A stretch of 64,000 bases of DNA from Vreelandella rituensis. Its GTDB lineage: Bacteria; Pseudomonadota; Gammaproteobacteria; Pseudomonadales; Halomonadaceae. Position 1 is the first letter of the stretch. Each line of letters opens with the position of its first letter. Below, one piece after another: positions 18,036 to 27,874 of the stretch. The position numbers and the translations under genes are program-made. A model generated the notes under the pieces. It had not been told where the DNA came from and did not search any database. It saw nothing but the letters and a program-made list of their open reading frames with translations. The stretch covers positions 23,995 to 87,994 of the forward strand of contig NZ_QPIJ01000012.1 in assembly GCF_003336665.1 (NCBI RefSeq). The letters are read 5' to 3'.

Positions 18036-19389
18036 ACTCTTACGCAAGGAAAGCTATTTCGGGCTGTTGCATGCCTACGGTTATGCCGGGGTGATCAGCT
18101 CGGGGCCTTGGGTGCTGTCGATCCTGGCCGTGATGGCGTTGGGTCTGCTATCGGTGGGCAGCGCCCAGGGCGAGGCACGCCATGTGACCCAGTTCCTGGT
18201 TTCGGTAACCTATCTAGTGGCCGGCTCACTCGTCCTGACCGGCCTGGTCCAGCTGCTATTCACCCGCTTCGTGGCGGACCGGCTTTTCGAGCACAGAAAT
18301 CAGGTCATTCTGCCCAACCTAATCGGCTTGTTGACTGGCATCAACGCAATAGCCGGTGTGCTGGGCCTGGGTATCCTCCTCCTGCTGTTCAATGGCACTT
18401 CACTGATCTATCGCATCGAGATGCTGATCGGCTTTGTCCTGCTATGCAATATCTGGTGTATCACGGTCTTCGTGTCAGGCATGAAGTCCTACCGCCAGGT
18501 ACTGCTGGCATTCTTTCTCGGCTACGGAGCCACCCTGGTGCTGGGCCTGCTACTGCGTCGCTTCGCCCTGGAGGGATTGCTCGGTGGATTCATCCTCGGT
18601 CAGGCGCTATTGCTGTATACCCTGCTGTTCATGGTGCTGCGCGACCATCCCGGCGAGCGTATCTTTGCCTTCGACCTGCGGCGCGCCAGCCAGACCCACC
18701 GCTCACTGATGCTGAGCGGCCTGTTCTACAACCTCGGCATTTGGGTCGACAAGCTGGTGTTCTGGTACAACCCCAATACCTCTGAGGCCATCATCGGTCC
18801 GCTACGTGCCTCACCGATCTACGACCTGCCCATCTTCCTCGCCTACCTGTCGATCCTGCCTGGCATGGCAGTCTTTCTGGTGCGCATGGAAACCGACTTC
18901 GCCGAACGCTGTACCGCCTACTACGACGCCGTGCGCGATGGCGGAACGCTCGAGCATATCGACCATTTGCTCGGGCGCATGGTGGATAGCGTTCGTCAGG
19001 GCATCTACGACATCTTCAAGATCCAGGGCATCACCGTGGCCTCGCTGATTCTGGTTGGCCCCACACTGATCGCGTGGCTGGGGTTCTCGCCCTACTACGT
19101 GCCGCTGTTCAACATCGACATCGTCGCCGTCGGCATCCAGGTGCTATTCATGGCGATCCTCAACGTGCTGTTCTATCTCGACAAACTTAGGCTTGCACTA
19201 TGGCTTTGTCTGCTTTTTGTCGTCTCTAACCTGGTTCTCACGATAATCAGTCAGTATCTAGGAGCCGCTTTCTACGGCTATGGGTACGCCCTCTCGTTAC
19301 TGATTTGTTCGTTGACGGGTCTGGTACTCCTTGATCGTGAATTTCAGCAATTGACGTATAAAACTTTTATGCTGCAGAAAGGGTTTTAG
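18007..19389 (+). CDS. pelG: PelG, inner-membrane Pel transporter (polysaccharide flippase-like)
   Basis: The 460-residue protein has about 12 predicted membrane helices and the PelG N-terminus MAGIGFELRKLL. It belongs to the MOP/MATE-like superfamily and is thought to move the growing Pel chain across the inner membrane together with PelD and PelE. Length fits the Pseudomonas protein (about 456). The ATG at 18007 follows AAGGAGACAGGCG. The gene starts inside the end of pelF and is the last gene of the operon, since a terminator follows about 155 bases after its stop. Confidence 0.95.
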   Translation: MAGIGFELRKLLRKESYFGLLHAYGYAGVISSGPWVLSILAVMALGLLSVGSAQGEARHVTQFLVSVTYLVAGSLVLTGLVQLLFTRFVADRLFEHRNQVILPNLIGLLTGINAIAGVLGLGILLLLFNGTSLIYRIEMLIGFVLLCNIWCITVFVSGMKSYRQVLLAFFLGYGATLVLGLLLRRFALEGLLGGFILGQALLLYTLLFMVLRDHPGERIFAFDLRRASQTHRSLMLSGLFYNLGIWVDKLVFWYNPNTSEAIIGPLRASPIYDLPIFLAYLSILPGMAVFLVRMETDFAERCTAYYDAVRDGGTLEHIDHLLGRMVDSVRQGIYDIFKIQGITVASLILVGPTLIAWLGFSPYYVPLFNIDIVAVGIQVLFMAILNVLFYLDKLRLALWLCLLFVVSNLVLTIISQYLGAAFYGYGYALSLLICSLTGLVLLDREFQQLTYKTFMLQKGF

Positions 19390-19543
19390 ACTCTATCCGA
19401 ATGTCGACAAGCGACGGTCAGACAAGGCAAATATCAGATTTGAATAAGTAATTTTATTTTTACCCATATCTAACGATGTGTTTGGCTGCCTCGCTATACG
19501 ATAGTGGGCAGCAGCCATGACCATTCTTTTCTCAGCCCTATAA

Positions 19544-19569
19544 GCCGCCCAAAAATGGGCGGCCTTTTT
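19544..19569 (+). terminator. Rho-independent terminator after the pel operon
   Basis: A 7-bp GC stem (GCCGCCC / GGGCGGC) with loop AAAAAT is followed by CTTTTTA. It is a clean intrinsic terminator that closes the pel transcript before the cytochrome gene. Confidence 0.88.
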
Positions 19570-19679
19570 ATTGAAGGGGTCATAGGACTGGTCTAAGTTT
19601 CAATAGGTGGTAATGCAATGCGGTTTGGTACTATCAAACAATAACCGCTGACCCTGTTTGGCAAGGTGAGGATAAAGAC

Positions 19680-20027
19680 ATGAAAACAGCATTGATTACA
19701 TTGGCATTAAGTGGAGTTTTCTTGGGTTCTTTCTCGGCATCGGCAGACATGCATGCTGACATGCAACAACTGGCGGAGGAGAAACAGTGCCTGAGCTGCC
19801 ATGCCAGAAAGGACGATACACCGAGGGCGCCTGGTTTCAGCAGCATCGCGGCAAAATACTCAGGAACTGAGATGAAGAGCTATCTGGTCGAAGTCATACT
19901 GACTGGAGGCGAAGCGCATTGGGGATCTGCTGCCATGCCGGAAGCCGGTGAACGCGCTGAAGTGAGCGAGGAAGAGGCCGAGCAACTGGTCGACTGGATC
20001 TTGAGCATGCACAAAGGCGACGACTAA
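19680..20027 (+). CDS. Small periplasmic cytochrome c
   Basis: The 115-residue protein has a signal peptide (about 1-22, cleavage after ASA) and one haem-binding CxxCH motif (CLSCH, near residue 38). A likely distal Met ligand lies in SAAMPEAG, about 45 residues later. The helix VDWILSMHK at the C-terminus is typical of class I cytochromes such as c-551/c-552. It should carry electrons in the periplasm, but the partner is unknown. AGGATAAAGAC precedes the ATG. It stands alone between the pel terminator and a convergent gene. Confidence 0.9.
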   Translation: MKTALITLALSGVFLGSFSASADMHADMQQLAEEKQCLSCHARKDDTPRAPGFSSIAAKYSGTEMKSYLVEVILTGGEAHWGSAAMPEAGERAEVSEEEAEQLVDWILSMHKGDD

Positions 20028-20159
20028 CCATTCAGTCCGAGAGACCTGTTCCGACAAACAACAGATAAACGCTTTGGCTGAAATTCAAGCGGGCAGGGGC
20101 TCACCGATCTCGCCCAGCAGGGTTGGTTGAGCCTTTTTGTGAGACCAAACAGCTAGCCC

Positions 20160-20666
20160 TTAGCGCTGACACGAGCCAATAATGCGCAGAGTGCGCTCGT
20201 CGATACCGAGCGCTTCCAGCGGTTCGGAGATACCTTTTTCCTTTAACCATAGGGCCTGGAGCGTCACCGCTTCTCCCTCAAGTTGGTCGCGACATTGCAC
20301 CTGCAGGTGGGCATTGTTGGCGAGTTGGACATGGTGAACGACCTCGTGCAGGAGATAGCTGGCGTCAACGAGATTATCGAGGTCACAGTCACTGTCCAAG
20401 TAAATGATTGGATTCTCCGGGTCGTAGATACCACGAATCAGCGGTACCTGATGCGAGGCGAAACCCGGATAACAGCGTTGCCGAAGGGTCTCCTGATCTT
20501 GGAACTCGACGGGTGGCGGCTCAGGCGCAGCGTAGTCGGTATGCGCAGCCACCCATGCCGTCATGGTTGTTGCGAGACCCACTACCCGACCGGCTCGGAC
20601 ATCCTCCGCCTCCACTGTGCTGAGCGATAGCACGAGCAGGATACACAGCAGTAGGCTACGAAGCAT
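20160..20666 (-). CDS. Secreted protein with HExxH motif (DUF6647-like)
   Basis: The 168-residue product has a signal peptide (hydrophobic stretch in residues 1-20, Ala-Glu cleavage region). In the middle it has HEVVHHVQ, an HExxH zinc-metallopeptidase motif, followed by a Glu in EGEAVTLQALWL about 20 residues later. That spacing resembles small gluzincin-like proteins. Cysteines near residues 65, 95, 125 and 165 may form disulfides. Proteolytic activity is an inference from the motif only. The ATG at 20666 has GGGGGTG upstream. It is transcribed towards the cytochrome gene. Confidence 0.75.
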   Translation of the reverse strand: MLRSLLLCILLVLSLSTVEAEDVRAGRVVGLATTMTAWVAAHTDYAAPEPPPVEFQDQETLRQRCYPGFASHQVPLIRGIYDPENPIIYLDSDCDLDNLVDASYLLHEVVHHVQLANNAHLQVQCRDQLEGEAVTLQALWLKEKGISEPLEALGIDERTLRIIGSCQR

Positions 20667-20913
20667 GGCGCACACCCCCAACTTGGCCTAAACAAGAAGA
20701 GCCCTCATTATCACCAACGGCCCCACATGCGTACGCCTATCCATTTCAAGCTATACAGGCAACTCTGGAACAACAAACAGAAAGCTTAATCCGCTCCTTG
20801 TCAGAATCCGCTCTGAACTTTTCAGAGGCTACAAGTATGCGCTGAAAATCGAGATGAACAAAAAGTGGACAGATTCAGATATTCAGAAAGGGGAAAACAG
20901 GAATTTCAGGCAC

Positions 20914-20935
20914 AAAAAAAGACGCATAAGCGTCT
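20914..20935 (-). terminator. Terminator of the tRNA-Leu gene
   Basis: On the minus strand AGACGC-TTAT-GCGTCT is followed directly by a run of seven T. It lies 14 bases after the encoded CCA end of the tRNA. Confidence 0.88.
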
Positions 20936-20948
20936 GATTTTGAAATAT

Positions 20949-21035
20949 TGGTGCCGGTGGTCGGACTCGAACCGACACACTGTTTCCAGCGGCGGATTTT
21001 GAATCCGCTGCGTCTACCAATTCCGCCACACCGGC
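20949..21035 (-). tRNA. tRNA-Leu (anticodon CAA)
   Basis: The minus strand folds as a class II tRNA of 87 bases. The acceptor stem is GCCGGTG/CACCGGC, the CCA end is encoded, and the T-arm contains GGTTCGAGTCC. The long variable arm is typical of leucine. The anticodon stem GCGGA/TCCGC encloses the loop TTCAAAA, giving anticodon CAA, which reads UUG codons. Confidence 0.97.
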
Positions 21036-21046
21036 AACGGTTGCGT

Positions 21047-21074
21047 ATTATACGTAGGCAGCCGGAGAGGTCAA
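21047..21074 (-). promoter_or_regulatory. Sigma-70 promoter of the tRNA-Leu gene
   Basis: Minus-strand TTGACC (-35) and TATAAT (-10) are separated by 16 bases. The -10 element ends 11 bases before the mature 5' end of the tRNA. Confidence 0.8.
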
Positions 21075-21147
21075 TCACAAATGCTGACTTTGGCGAGGTT
21101 AATCGCTATCCTATGCCGCCCGATTCATTCCAAGAGTCCCTTTTTTC

Positions 21148-22182
21148 ATGCAGCGTGCCGATTTCGATTACCCGCTTCCCGAGGAGCTGATTGCCCGCTA
21201 TCCCTCCGAGAGCCGCAGTGACTGTCGCCTTTTATGTGTGGACGGCCCTTCGGGCGAGCTGGCCCATCGGCGCTTTCCCGACCTGTTGGAATTGCTGGCG
21301 CCGGGCGACTTGCTGGTGTTCAACGACACCCGCGTGATCCCCGCGCGCCTGCACGGCCACAAGGCCAGTGGCGGCAAGGTGGAAATGTTGCTTGAACGCC
21401 CGCTGGATGCGCATCGAGGGCTTGCGCATATCCGTTCGAGCAAGTCGCCCAAGCCGGGGACCGAGCTGATTTTCGAAGGCGATATCCATGCCATCGTGGA
21501 GGGCCGCCAAGAAGCGCTGTTCGAGCTGCGCTTTTTGGGCGAGACGCCGTTGATCGACCTGCTGGAGCGCCACGGCCACATGCCGTTGCCGCCTTATATT
21601 ACCCGCGAGGATGAACTCAGCGACCGTGAGCGTTACCAGACCGTCTATGCAAGGCGCGATGGTGCCGTGGCCGCTCCCACCGCCGGGTTGCATTTCGATC
21701 AGCCGCTGCTCGATGCGTTGAAGGAAAAAGGCATCGAAAGCGCTTTCGTCACGTTGCACGTAGGGGCCGGCACCTTCCAGCCGGTGCGCGCCGATGACAT
21801 TACCCAGCATCACATGCACAGCGAATGGATCGAAGTGAACGAAGACGCCTGCCGCCAGGTGAGAGCTGCTCAGGCAGGTGGCAAGCGCGTGGTCGCCGTG
21901 GGCACCACCAGCGTGCGTTGCCTGGAAAGTGCCTGCCTGAAAAGCCTGGATGGGAATATAGCGCCTTATAGTGGCGATACCGATATTTTCATTTATCCGG
22001 GTTATGAATGGCGCTGCGTGGATGCTCTGATCACCAACTTTCACCTGCCTGAATCCACCTTATTGATGCTGGTGGCCGCCTTTAGCGGTTACGACAGCAT
22101 GATGGCCGCTTACCGGGAAGCCGTCGCCAAGCGCTACGCCTTCTTCAGTTATGGTGATGCCATGTTTCTTAGTCGCCGCTGA
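21148..22182 (+). CDS. queA: S-adenosylmethionine:tRNA ribosyltransferase-isomerase
   Basis: The 344-residue cytoplasmic enzyme moves the ribosyl part of SAM to preQ1 at position 34 of tRNA, forming epoxyqueuosine. Family segments are [16 protein letters not shown] at the start, a [13 protein letters not shown] region, and the strongly conserved [16 protein letters not shown] and [17 protein letters not shown] blocks. Length is normal for QueA. It forms the usual queA-tgt-yajC-secD-secF cluster with the genes that follow. It is divergent from tRNA-Leu, with a weak ribosome-binding site. Confidence 0.97.
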   Translation: MQRADFDYPLPEELIARYPSESRSDCRLLCVDGPSGELAHRRFPDLLELLAPGDLLVFNDTRVIPARLHGHKASGGKVEMLLERPLDAHRGLAHIRSSKSPKPGTELIFEGDIHAIVEGRQEALFELRFLGETPLIDLLERHGHMPLPPYITREDELSDRERYQTVYARRDGAVAAPTAGLHFDQPLLDALKEKGIESAFVTLHVGAGTFQPVRADDITQHHMHSEWIEVNEDACRQVRAAQAGGKRVVAVGTTSVRCLESACLKSLDGNIAPYSGDTDIFIYPGYEWRCVDALITNFHLPESTLLMLVAAFSGYDSMMAAYREAVAKRYAFFSYGDAMFLSRR

Positions 22183-22227
22183 ACGTTTTACAAGCGCTTT
22201 TTCCAGATTTTAACGATCCTTTTTTAA

Positions 22228-23412
<1,185 letters not shown>

Positions 23413-23468
23413 CCACAGCCACTCACTTTATCGCACTATTTCATTCCCTCAATCAGGAGCTCGTTTCA

Positions 23469-23795
23469 ATGCTGGATTTCTTCATTTCCCCAGCCCTTGC
23501 CCAGGATGCCCCCGGCGGCGGCGGCATTGCGCAAATTGTCATGCTGGTCGGTTTCGTGGCGATCTTCTACTTCCTGCTGTGGCGCCCCCAGGCCAAGCGG
23601 GCCAAGCAACACAAGCAGCTGATCAGTGGTTTGGCCAAAGGCGATGAAATCGTTATCGGCGGTGGTGTTGTGGGCCGTGTCACCAAGGTGGGCGATGAGT
23701 TCATTACGCTGGAAATCGCCGAGGGCACCGAAGTCAACGTGCAGAAAAATGCCGTGGCCGCCGTATTGCCCAAAGGCACCATCAAGTCCATCTAA
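23469..23795 (+). CDS. yajC: YajC, SecDF-associated preprotein translocase subunit
   Basis: This 108-residue protein has a single membrane helix (about 20-40, rich in Val/Phe) followed by the signature FLLWRPQAKRAKQHK. The remainder is a small beta domain (GDEIVIGGGVVGRV). YajC joins SecD and SecF in the holo-translocon. CAGGAG precedes the ATG at 23469, so a longer in-frame start inside tgt is unlikely to be used. Confidence 0.95.
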   Translation: MLDFFISPALAQDAPGGGGIAQIVMLVGFVAIFYFLLWRPQAKRAKQHKQLISGLAKGDEIVIGGGVVGRVTKVGDEFITLEIAEGTEVNVQKNAVAAVLPKGTIKSI

Positions 23796-23828
23796 ACACC
23801 TCTTCCCCCCTGCCGAACCTAGTGCCAG

Positions 23829-23900
23829 CCACCCCGGCAGGGGTGGAAATGGTCTGAGATGGTGACCTTCCGTTGCACGTCGCATAAGCGACGTGCAACG
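23829..23900 (+). promoter_or_regulatory. Paired hairpins in the yajC-secD gap
   Basis: The 134-base gap holds a 7-bp stem (CCACCCC/GGGGTGG, 23829-23847) and then a perfect 13-bp stem CGTTGCACGTCGC/GCGACGTGCAACG with tetraloop ATAA (23871-23900). Only TT follows, so full termination is unlikely. Partial termination, mRNA processing or stabilisation is possible. The secD start is 30 bases further on. Confidence 0.6.
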
Positions 23901-23929
23901 TTCCGTCCGTTATTGAAGGCAGGGCTTGC

Positions 23930-25771
23930 ATGCTCAACCGTTACCCCCTGTGGAAGTATCTGCTGATTCTGGTCATTCTGGTGACCGGGCTGATCTATTC
24001 GCTTCCCAATCTGTACCCCGAAGACCCTGCGGTACAAATCAGCAGCGACCTCGCGCTGGATGAACGCCGTATCACGCAGATCGAAAATGCATTGACCGAT
24101 GCCGATATCCAGATCAAGTCTCTCGAAGAGCAGAACGGTCAATGGTTAATCCGCCTGAGACATCCCGACGACCAGCTTGAAGCGCGCGACATACTCAGCG
24201 ATATACTGGAACAAGATGCCACGGTGGCGCTTAACCTCGCCGAAGCCACGCCGGGCTGGCTCCAGGCACTGTCCGCTTCACCGATGACTCTGGGCCTCGA
24301 CCTACGTGGCGGCGTGCACTTCTTGCTCGAAGTGGATATGGAAGCCGCTCTCACGCAGCGCCTGGAAGTCAACGCCAGTGCCATGCGTGAAATACTGCGC
24401 AGCGAACGTATACGCTACCGCAACACTGAAATCGACGAGCGTCGCCTATCGTTCGACTTTGCCAGCAGCGAAGATCGCGATGCCGCGCGGCGCCTGATCA
24501 GCCGGGAATTTCCCGACTTCGATTATGAAAGTCCCGGTGAGGACCGTAGTGCCAGCCTGGTAATGACGTTGACGGAGCAGTCCATCAACGAAATCCAGGA
24601 TTACGCCATCAACCAGAACTTGACCACTCTGCGTAACCGGGTGAATGAGCTGGGCGTATCCGAACCACTGGTACAGCGTCAAGGACCGGATCGCATCGTG
24701 GTGGAGCTTCCCGGTGTGCAGGATACCGTCGCCGCCAAGCGCATCGTCGGCGCTACGGCTAACCTGGAATTCCGCCTGGAAGCCCGCCCGGACACACCCA
24801 GCACCGAAACCGAAACCCTCAGTTTTCGCAATGAGCCTTCGCGCACCGCTGAACTGATGCGCGATGTGATCATCACCGGGGACAGCGTCTCCAGCGCCAG
24901 TCATAGCTTCGATGAAAATGGCCGCCCCCAGGTCAACATCAACCTGGACGGCACCGGTGGCACCCTGATGAATCGCGCCACTCGCACCAATATCGGGCGC
25001 AACATGGCGGTGCTGTTCATCGAGCACAAGACCGAAGACCGGGTGGTCATGGAAGACGGTGAAGAAACCGTGGTGCGTGACCCCTACGTGGAACGTGGCC
25101 TGATCAGTCTGGCCACCATCCAAAGTGCGCTGGGCAACAGTTTCCGTATCACCGGGCTGGACTCCCCCACCGAGGCGGGGGAACTGGCGCTATTGCTGCG
25201 TTCCGGCTCACTGGCCGCGCCGATCTACTTTGTCCAGGAACGCACCATCGGCCCGAGCCTTGGGCAGGAAAATATCGAACGCGGTTTGATGTCGGTGATC
25301 GTCGGCCTGTTGCTGGTGGTCGCGTTCATGCTGATTCGCTACAAGGTATTCGGGATAATCGCCAATGTCGCCCTGGCGCTGAACCTGACGCTGCTGGTGG
25401 CGGCCATGTCGATGCTGGGTGCCACACTCACGCTTCCGGGGATTGCGGGTATCGTATTGACCCTGGGCATGGCGGTGGATGCCAATGTATTGATATTTGA
25501 ACGGATACGCGAAGAACTGCGTAACGGCCTCTCGATACAGCAGGCCATTCATGCCGGTTACGAGCGTGCCTTCACCTCGATTCTGGATGCCAACATCACC
25601 ACGCTGCTGGTGGCGGTGATTCTATTTTCGATCGGCACCGGGCCGGTCAAGGGCTTCGCGGTAACGCTCTCGCTGGGCATTATCTCGTCGATGTTCACCG
25701 CCCTGCTGGTCACCCGCGCCATGGTCAACTTGCTTTACGGCACCAAGCCGGTGAAGAAGCTCTGGATTTAA
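23930..25771 (+). CDS. secD: Protein translocase subunit SecD
   Basis: The 613-residue inner-membrane protein uses the proton-motive force to pull exported proteins into the periplasm. One N-terminal helix is followed by a large periplasmic P1 domain with the motif LGLDLRGGVHFLLEVD near residue 120. Five further helices lie at the C-terminus, including the conserved GMAVDANVLIFERIREE. Length agrees with E. coli SecD (615). It is followed by secF after nine bases. Confidence 0.98.
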   Translation: MLNRYPLWKYLLILVILVTGLIYSLPNLYPEDPAVQISSDLALDERRITQIENALTDADIQIKSLEEQNGQWLIRLRHPDDQLEARDILSDILEQDATVALNLAEATPGWLQALSASPMTLGLDLRGGVHFLLEVDMEAALTQRLEVNASAMREILRSERIRYRNTEIDERRLSFDFASSEDRDAARRLISREFPDFDYESPGEDRSASLVMTLTEQSINEIQDYAINQNLTTLRNRVNELGVSEPLVQRQGPDRIVVELPGVQDTVAAKRIVGATANLEFRLEARPDTPSTETETLSFRNEPSRTAELMRDVIITGDSVSSASHSFDENGRPQVNINLDGTGGTLMNRATRTNIGRNMAVLFIEHKTEDRVVMEDGEETVVRDPYVERGLISLATIQSALGNSFRITGLDSPTEAGELALLLRSGSLAAPIYFVQERTIGPSLGQENIERGLMSVIVGLLLVVAFMLIRYKVFGIIANVALALNLTLLVAAMSMLGATLTLPGIAGIVLTLGMAVDANVLIFERIREELRNGLSIQQAIHAGYERAFTSILDANITTLLVAVILFSIGTGPVKGFAVTLSLGIISSMFTALLVTRAMVNLLYGTKPVKKLWI

Positions 25772-25780
25772 GAGGTGGTA

Positions 25781-26707
25781 ATGAAACCCATAACGCATCG
25801 ACAACTCGACTTCATGGGCAAACGCCGCCTGGCGTTTATCGTCTCGGCGATACTGCTCAGCGTCTCGATATTGTCTATTCTCTTTCAGCAACTGAGCCTG
25901 GGGCTGGACTTCACCGGCGGCACCTTGGTGGAAGTCCGCTTCGCGGTCGCGCCTTCACTGGATGCCATCCGCCAGCTACTCGAAAACACCGGCTTTCAGG
26001 ATGTCTCGGTACAAACGTTCGGCGCCTCCACCGAGGTGTTGATTCGTTTGCAGCAAGCCTTCGACCCGGAAGTCGGCAATCAGGTCGTCAACCTGTTGCG
26101 TGACGACGGGGCAGCGGTAGAGTTGATTCGGGCCGAGTTTGTCGGCGCCCAGGTCGGCGACCAGCTACGCGACCAGAGCGGGCTGGGCATGCTTGTCGCC
26201 CTGGGCGTGGTAATGCTCTATGTGGCGCTGCGTTTCCAGTACAAATTCGCCATCGGCGCGCTGTTGGCGCTGCTACACGATGTGATTATCGTGCTGGGTG
26301 TCTTTTCGCTGTTTCGGCTTGATTTCGACCTCACCGTACTGGCCGCCCTATTGGCAGTGATCGGCTATTCATTGAATGACACCATCGTGGTGTATGACCG
26401 GATTCGCGAGACCATTCGCAAGTCTCTTCTGAATGACATGCCGGCCATTTTCAATGAAGCGATCAACGCCACCCTGTCACGCACCCTGGCGACATCCGGC
26501 ACCACCCTGCTGGTACTGCTGGCATTGCTGATACTGGGCGGCGACATGATCTATCACTTCTCCATCGCGCTTATCATCGGTGTAGTGGTAGGCACCTTCT
26601 CGTCGATCTATATCTCCGGTGCGCTGCTCCTGCCGCTCAAACTCAAGCGCGAAGACTTGATCCCGGCGAAGAAAGAAGACGAAGACGCCGAGGAAGAACT
26701 TCCTTGA
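25781..26707 (+). CDS. secF: Protein translocase subunit SecF
   Basis: The 308-residue partner of SecD has six membrane helices, the first periplasmic motif LGLDFTGGTLVEV, and the conserved YSLNDTIVVYDRIRE segment. The C-terminus is an acidic/lysine-rich cytoplasmic tail. AGAGGTGG precedes the ATG at 25781, making an upstream GTG unlikely. A terminator follows, closing the queA-to-secF cluster. Confidence 0.98.
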   Translation: MKPITHRQLDFMGKRRLAFIVSAILLSVSILSILFQQLSLGLDFTGGTLVEVRFAVAPSLDAIRQLLENTGFQDVSVQTFGASTEVLIRLQQAFDPEVGNQVVNLLRDDGAAVELIRAEFVGAQVGDQLRDQSGLGMLVALGVVMLYVALRFQYKFAIGALLALLHDVIIVLGVFSLFRLDFDLTVLAALLAVIGYSLNDTIVVYDRIRETIRKSLLNDMPAIFNEAINATLSRTLATSGTTLLVLLALLILGGDMIYHFSIALIIGVVVGTFSSIYISGALLLPLKLKREDLIPAKKEDEDAEEELP

Positions 26708-26751
26708 ATAACGCGCTACCCAAGCGGCGCTGACTCGGTCGCAACGCAAAA

Positions 26752-26784
26752 AGCCCCCTGCCGGTTACCGACAGGGGGCTTTTT
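26752..26784. terminator. Bidirectional terminator between secF and suhB
   Basis: A 9-bp perfect stem (AGCCCCCTG / CAGGGGGCT) with A-rich DNA on the left and TTTTT on the right serves the two convergent genes. Confidence 0.9.
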
Positions 26785-26810
26785 CATTGATCAAAAATGC
26801 AAAATTCGGC

Positions 26811-27605
26811 TCAGAAATGTGGCGTCAGTTGCTTGACCAGTGCCTTGTAGAGACGCGGCCCGGCGGCCATCAACTGGCCTTCGACCGTGACCGAGGGTCG
26901 GCCGTCCGGCGTTCCCATCAAGGCCCCGGCTTCCTTGAGCATCAGGCTACCCACATGCATATCCTGCTCTTCCAACCCCAGCACGAAAGCACTATCGACT
27001 CGGCCACTGGCCAGTTCACAGATATCCAACAGGCCACTGCCGCTGGCCAGCAGGGTATCCACCTGAGGCCCAAGCTGTTGAGCCAGGGTGAGGTAGGCCG
27101 GCAGATGGCGACTACGCAGAAAGAGTTCCGGCAAGCTCATGGCCATTCGCGTGGCTTCGACCGCAGTAGGCTTGCTTACCCGAATACGCTTGTCGTTGTG
27201 CTGAGCACCCCGGCCACGGCTGGCAATGTATTCGTCATCGCTGAAAGGACAGACCACGACGCCATGTTCCGGGCGACCCTTGACAAGACAGACTACCGAG
27301 ATCGCAAACCCCTTCCCCGCTACCGCAAGATTGGAATAGCCATGCATCGGCTCGATTTTCCAGAGAATCTCCTCGCTTTCCCCCTCACCTGGCTTGTGAG
27401 GCGTAAAGCGCCCCATGAGGCCGTGCTGGGGATAGCCGCGTTCCAGCTGTTGCACAATGGTGGCTTCCGCCTTGTGGGCGGTCTCTTCCAGCAGGCGGTC
27501 GAGGTTGAACTCATCGTGAGCGTTTTCGATGCGTTCACGTACACGCAAGAACTGTTCGGAGGCACTGCGCGCAGCACGCAGTGTGAATTGGACCATCGGA
27601 TGCAT
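26811..27605 (-). CDS. suhB: SuhB-like inositol-monophosphatase homologue with degenerate active site
   Basis: The 264-residue protein begins MHPMVQFTLRAARSA and aligns along its length with SuhB, including RGRGAQHNDKRIR and GSGLLDICELASGRVD. The catalytic residues of the family are missing. The EES metal-ligand motif is replaced by GRF, the DPxDGTTNF motif reads EPMHGYSNL, and the late WD motif reads QD, so both metal-binding Asp pairs are lost. Phosphatase activity is therefore unlikely. In E. coli SuhB also acts, independently of catalysis, in the ribosomal RNA antitermination complex, and that may be the retained role. It is divergent from trmJ. AAGG lies before the ATG at 27605. Confidence 0.85.
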   Translation of the reverse strand: MHPMVQFTLRAARSASEQFLRVRERIENAHDEFNLDRLLEETAHKAEATIVQQLERGYPQHGLMGRFTPHKPGEGESEEILWKIEPMHGYSNLAVAGKGFAISVVCLVKGRPEHGVVVCPFSDDEYIASRGRGAQHNDKRIRVSKPTAVEATRMAMSLPELFLRSRHLPAYLTLAQQLGPQVDTLLASGSGLLDICELASGRVDSAFVLGLEEQDMHVGSLMLKEAGALMGTPDGRPSVTVEGQLMAAGPRLYKALVKQLTPHF

Positions 27606-27874
27606 GATCAAGCCTTTTTACGAATATGTTAAAGAACGGGCATTGAATAACGGGTGTTGAAAACAATTAAATAAAGAACAGCAGACAGCGGCAAGGACAT
27701 TGCGTATCTTGTTGGCGCGCAATCCTAGCAGATCCCCCTCCGGCACGCCACGCAGCCGTGCTAAACTCGACGTTTACTCAGACAAGTTCCGCTTCGGCGC
27801 GGCTTATCTATCTTGCCCGTACTTTGCTTGACCGTATTTTCTTGCCCGTATTTTCGACTTTTGAGTTTTTCTTC

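Noticed and set aside
26787..27632. A 281-codon plus-strand frame opposite suhB
   Set aside because: The minus strand aligns with SuhB along its whole length. The plus frame has no recognised motif and crosses the terminator.
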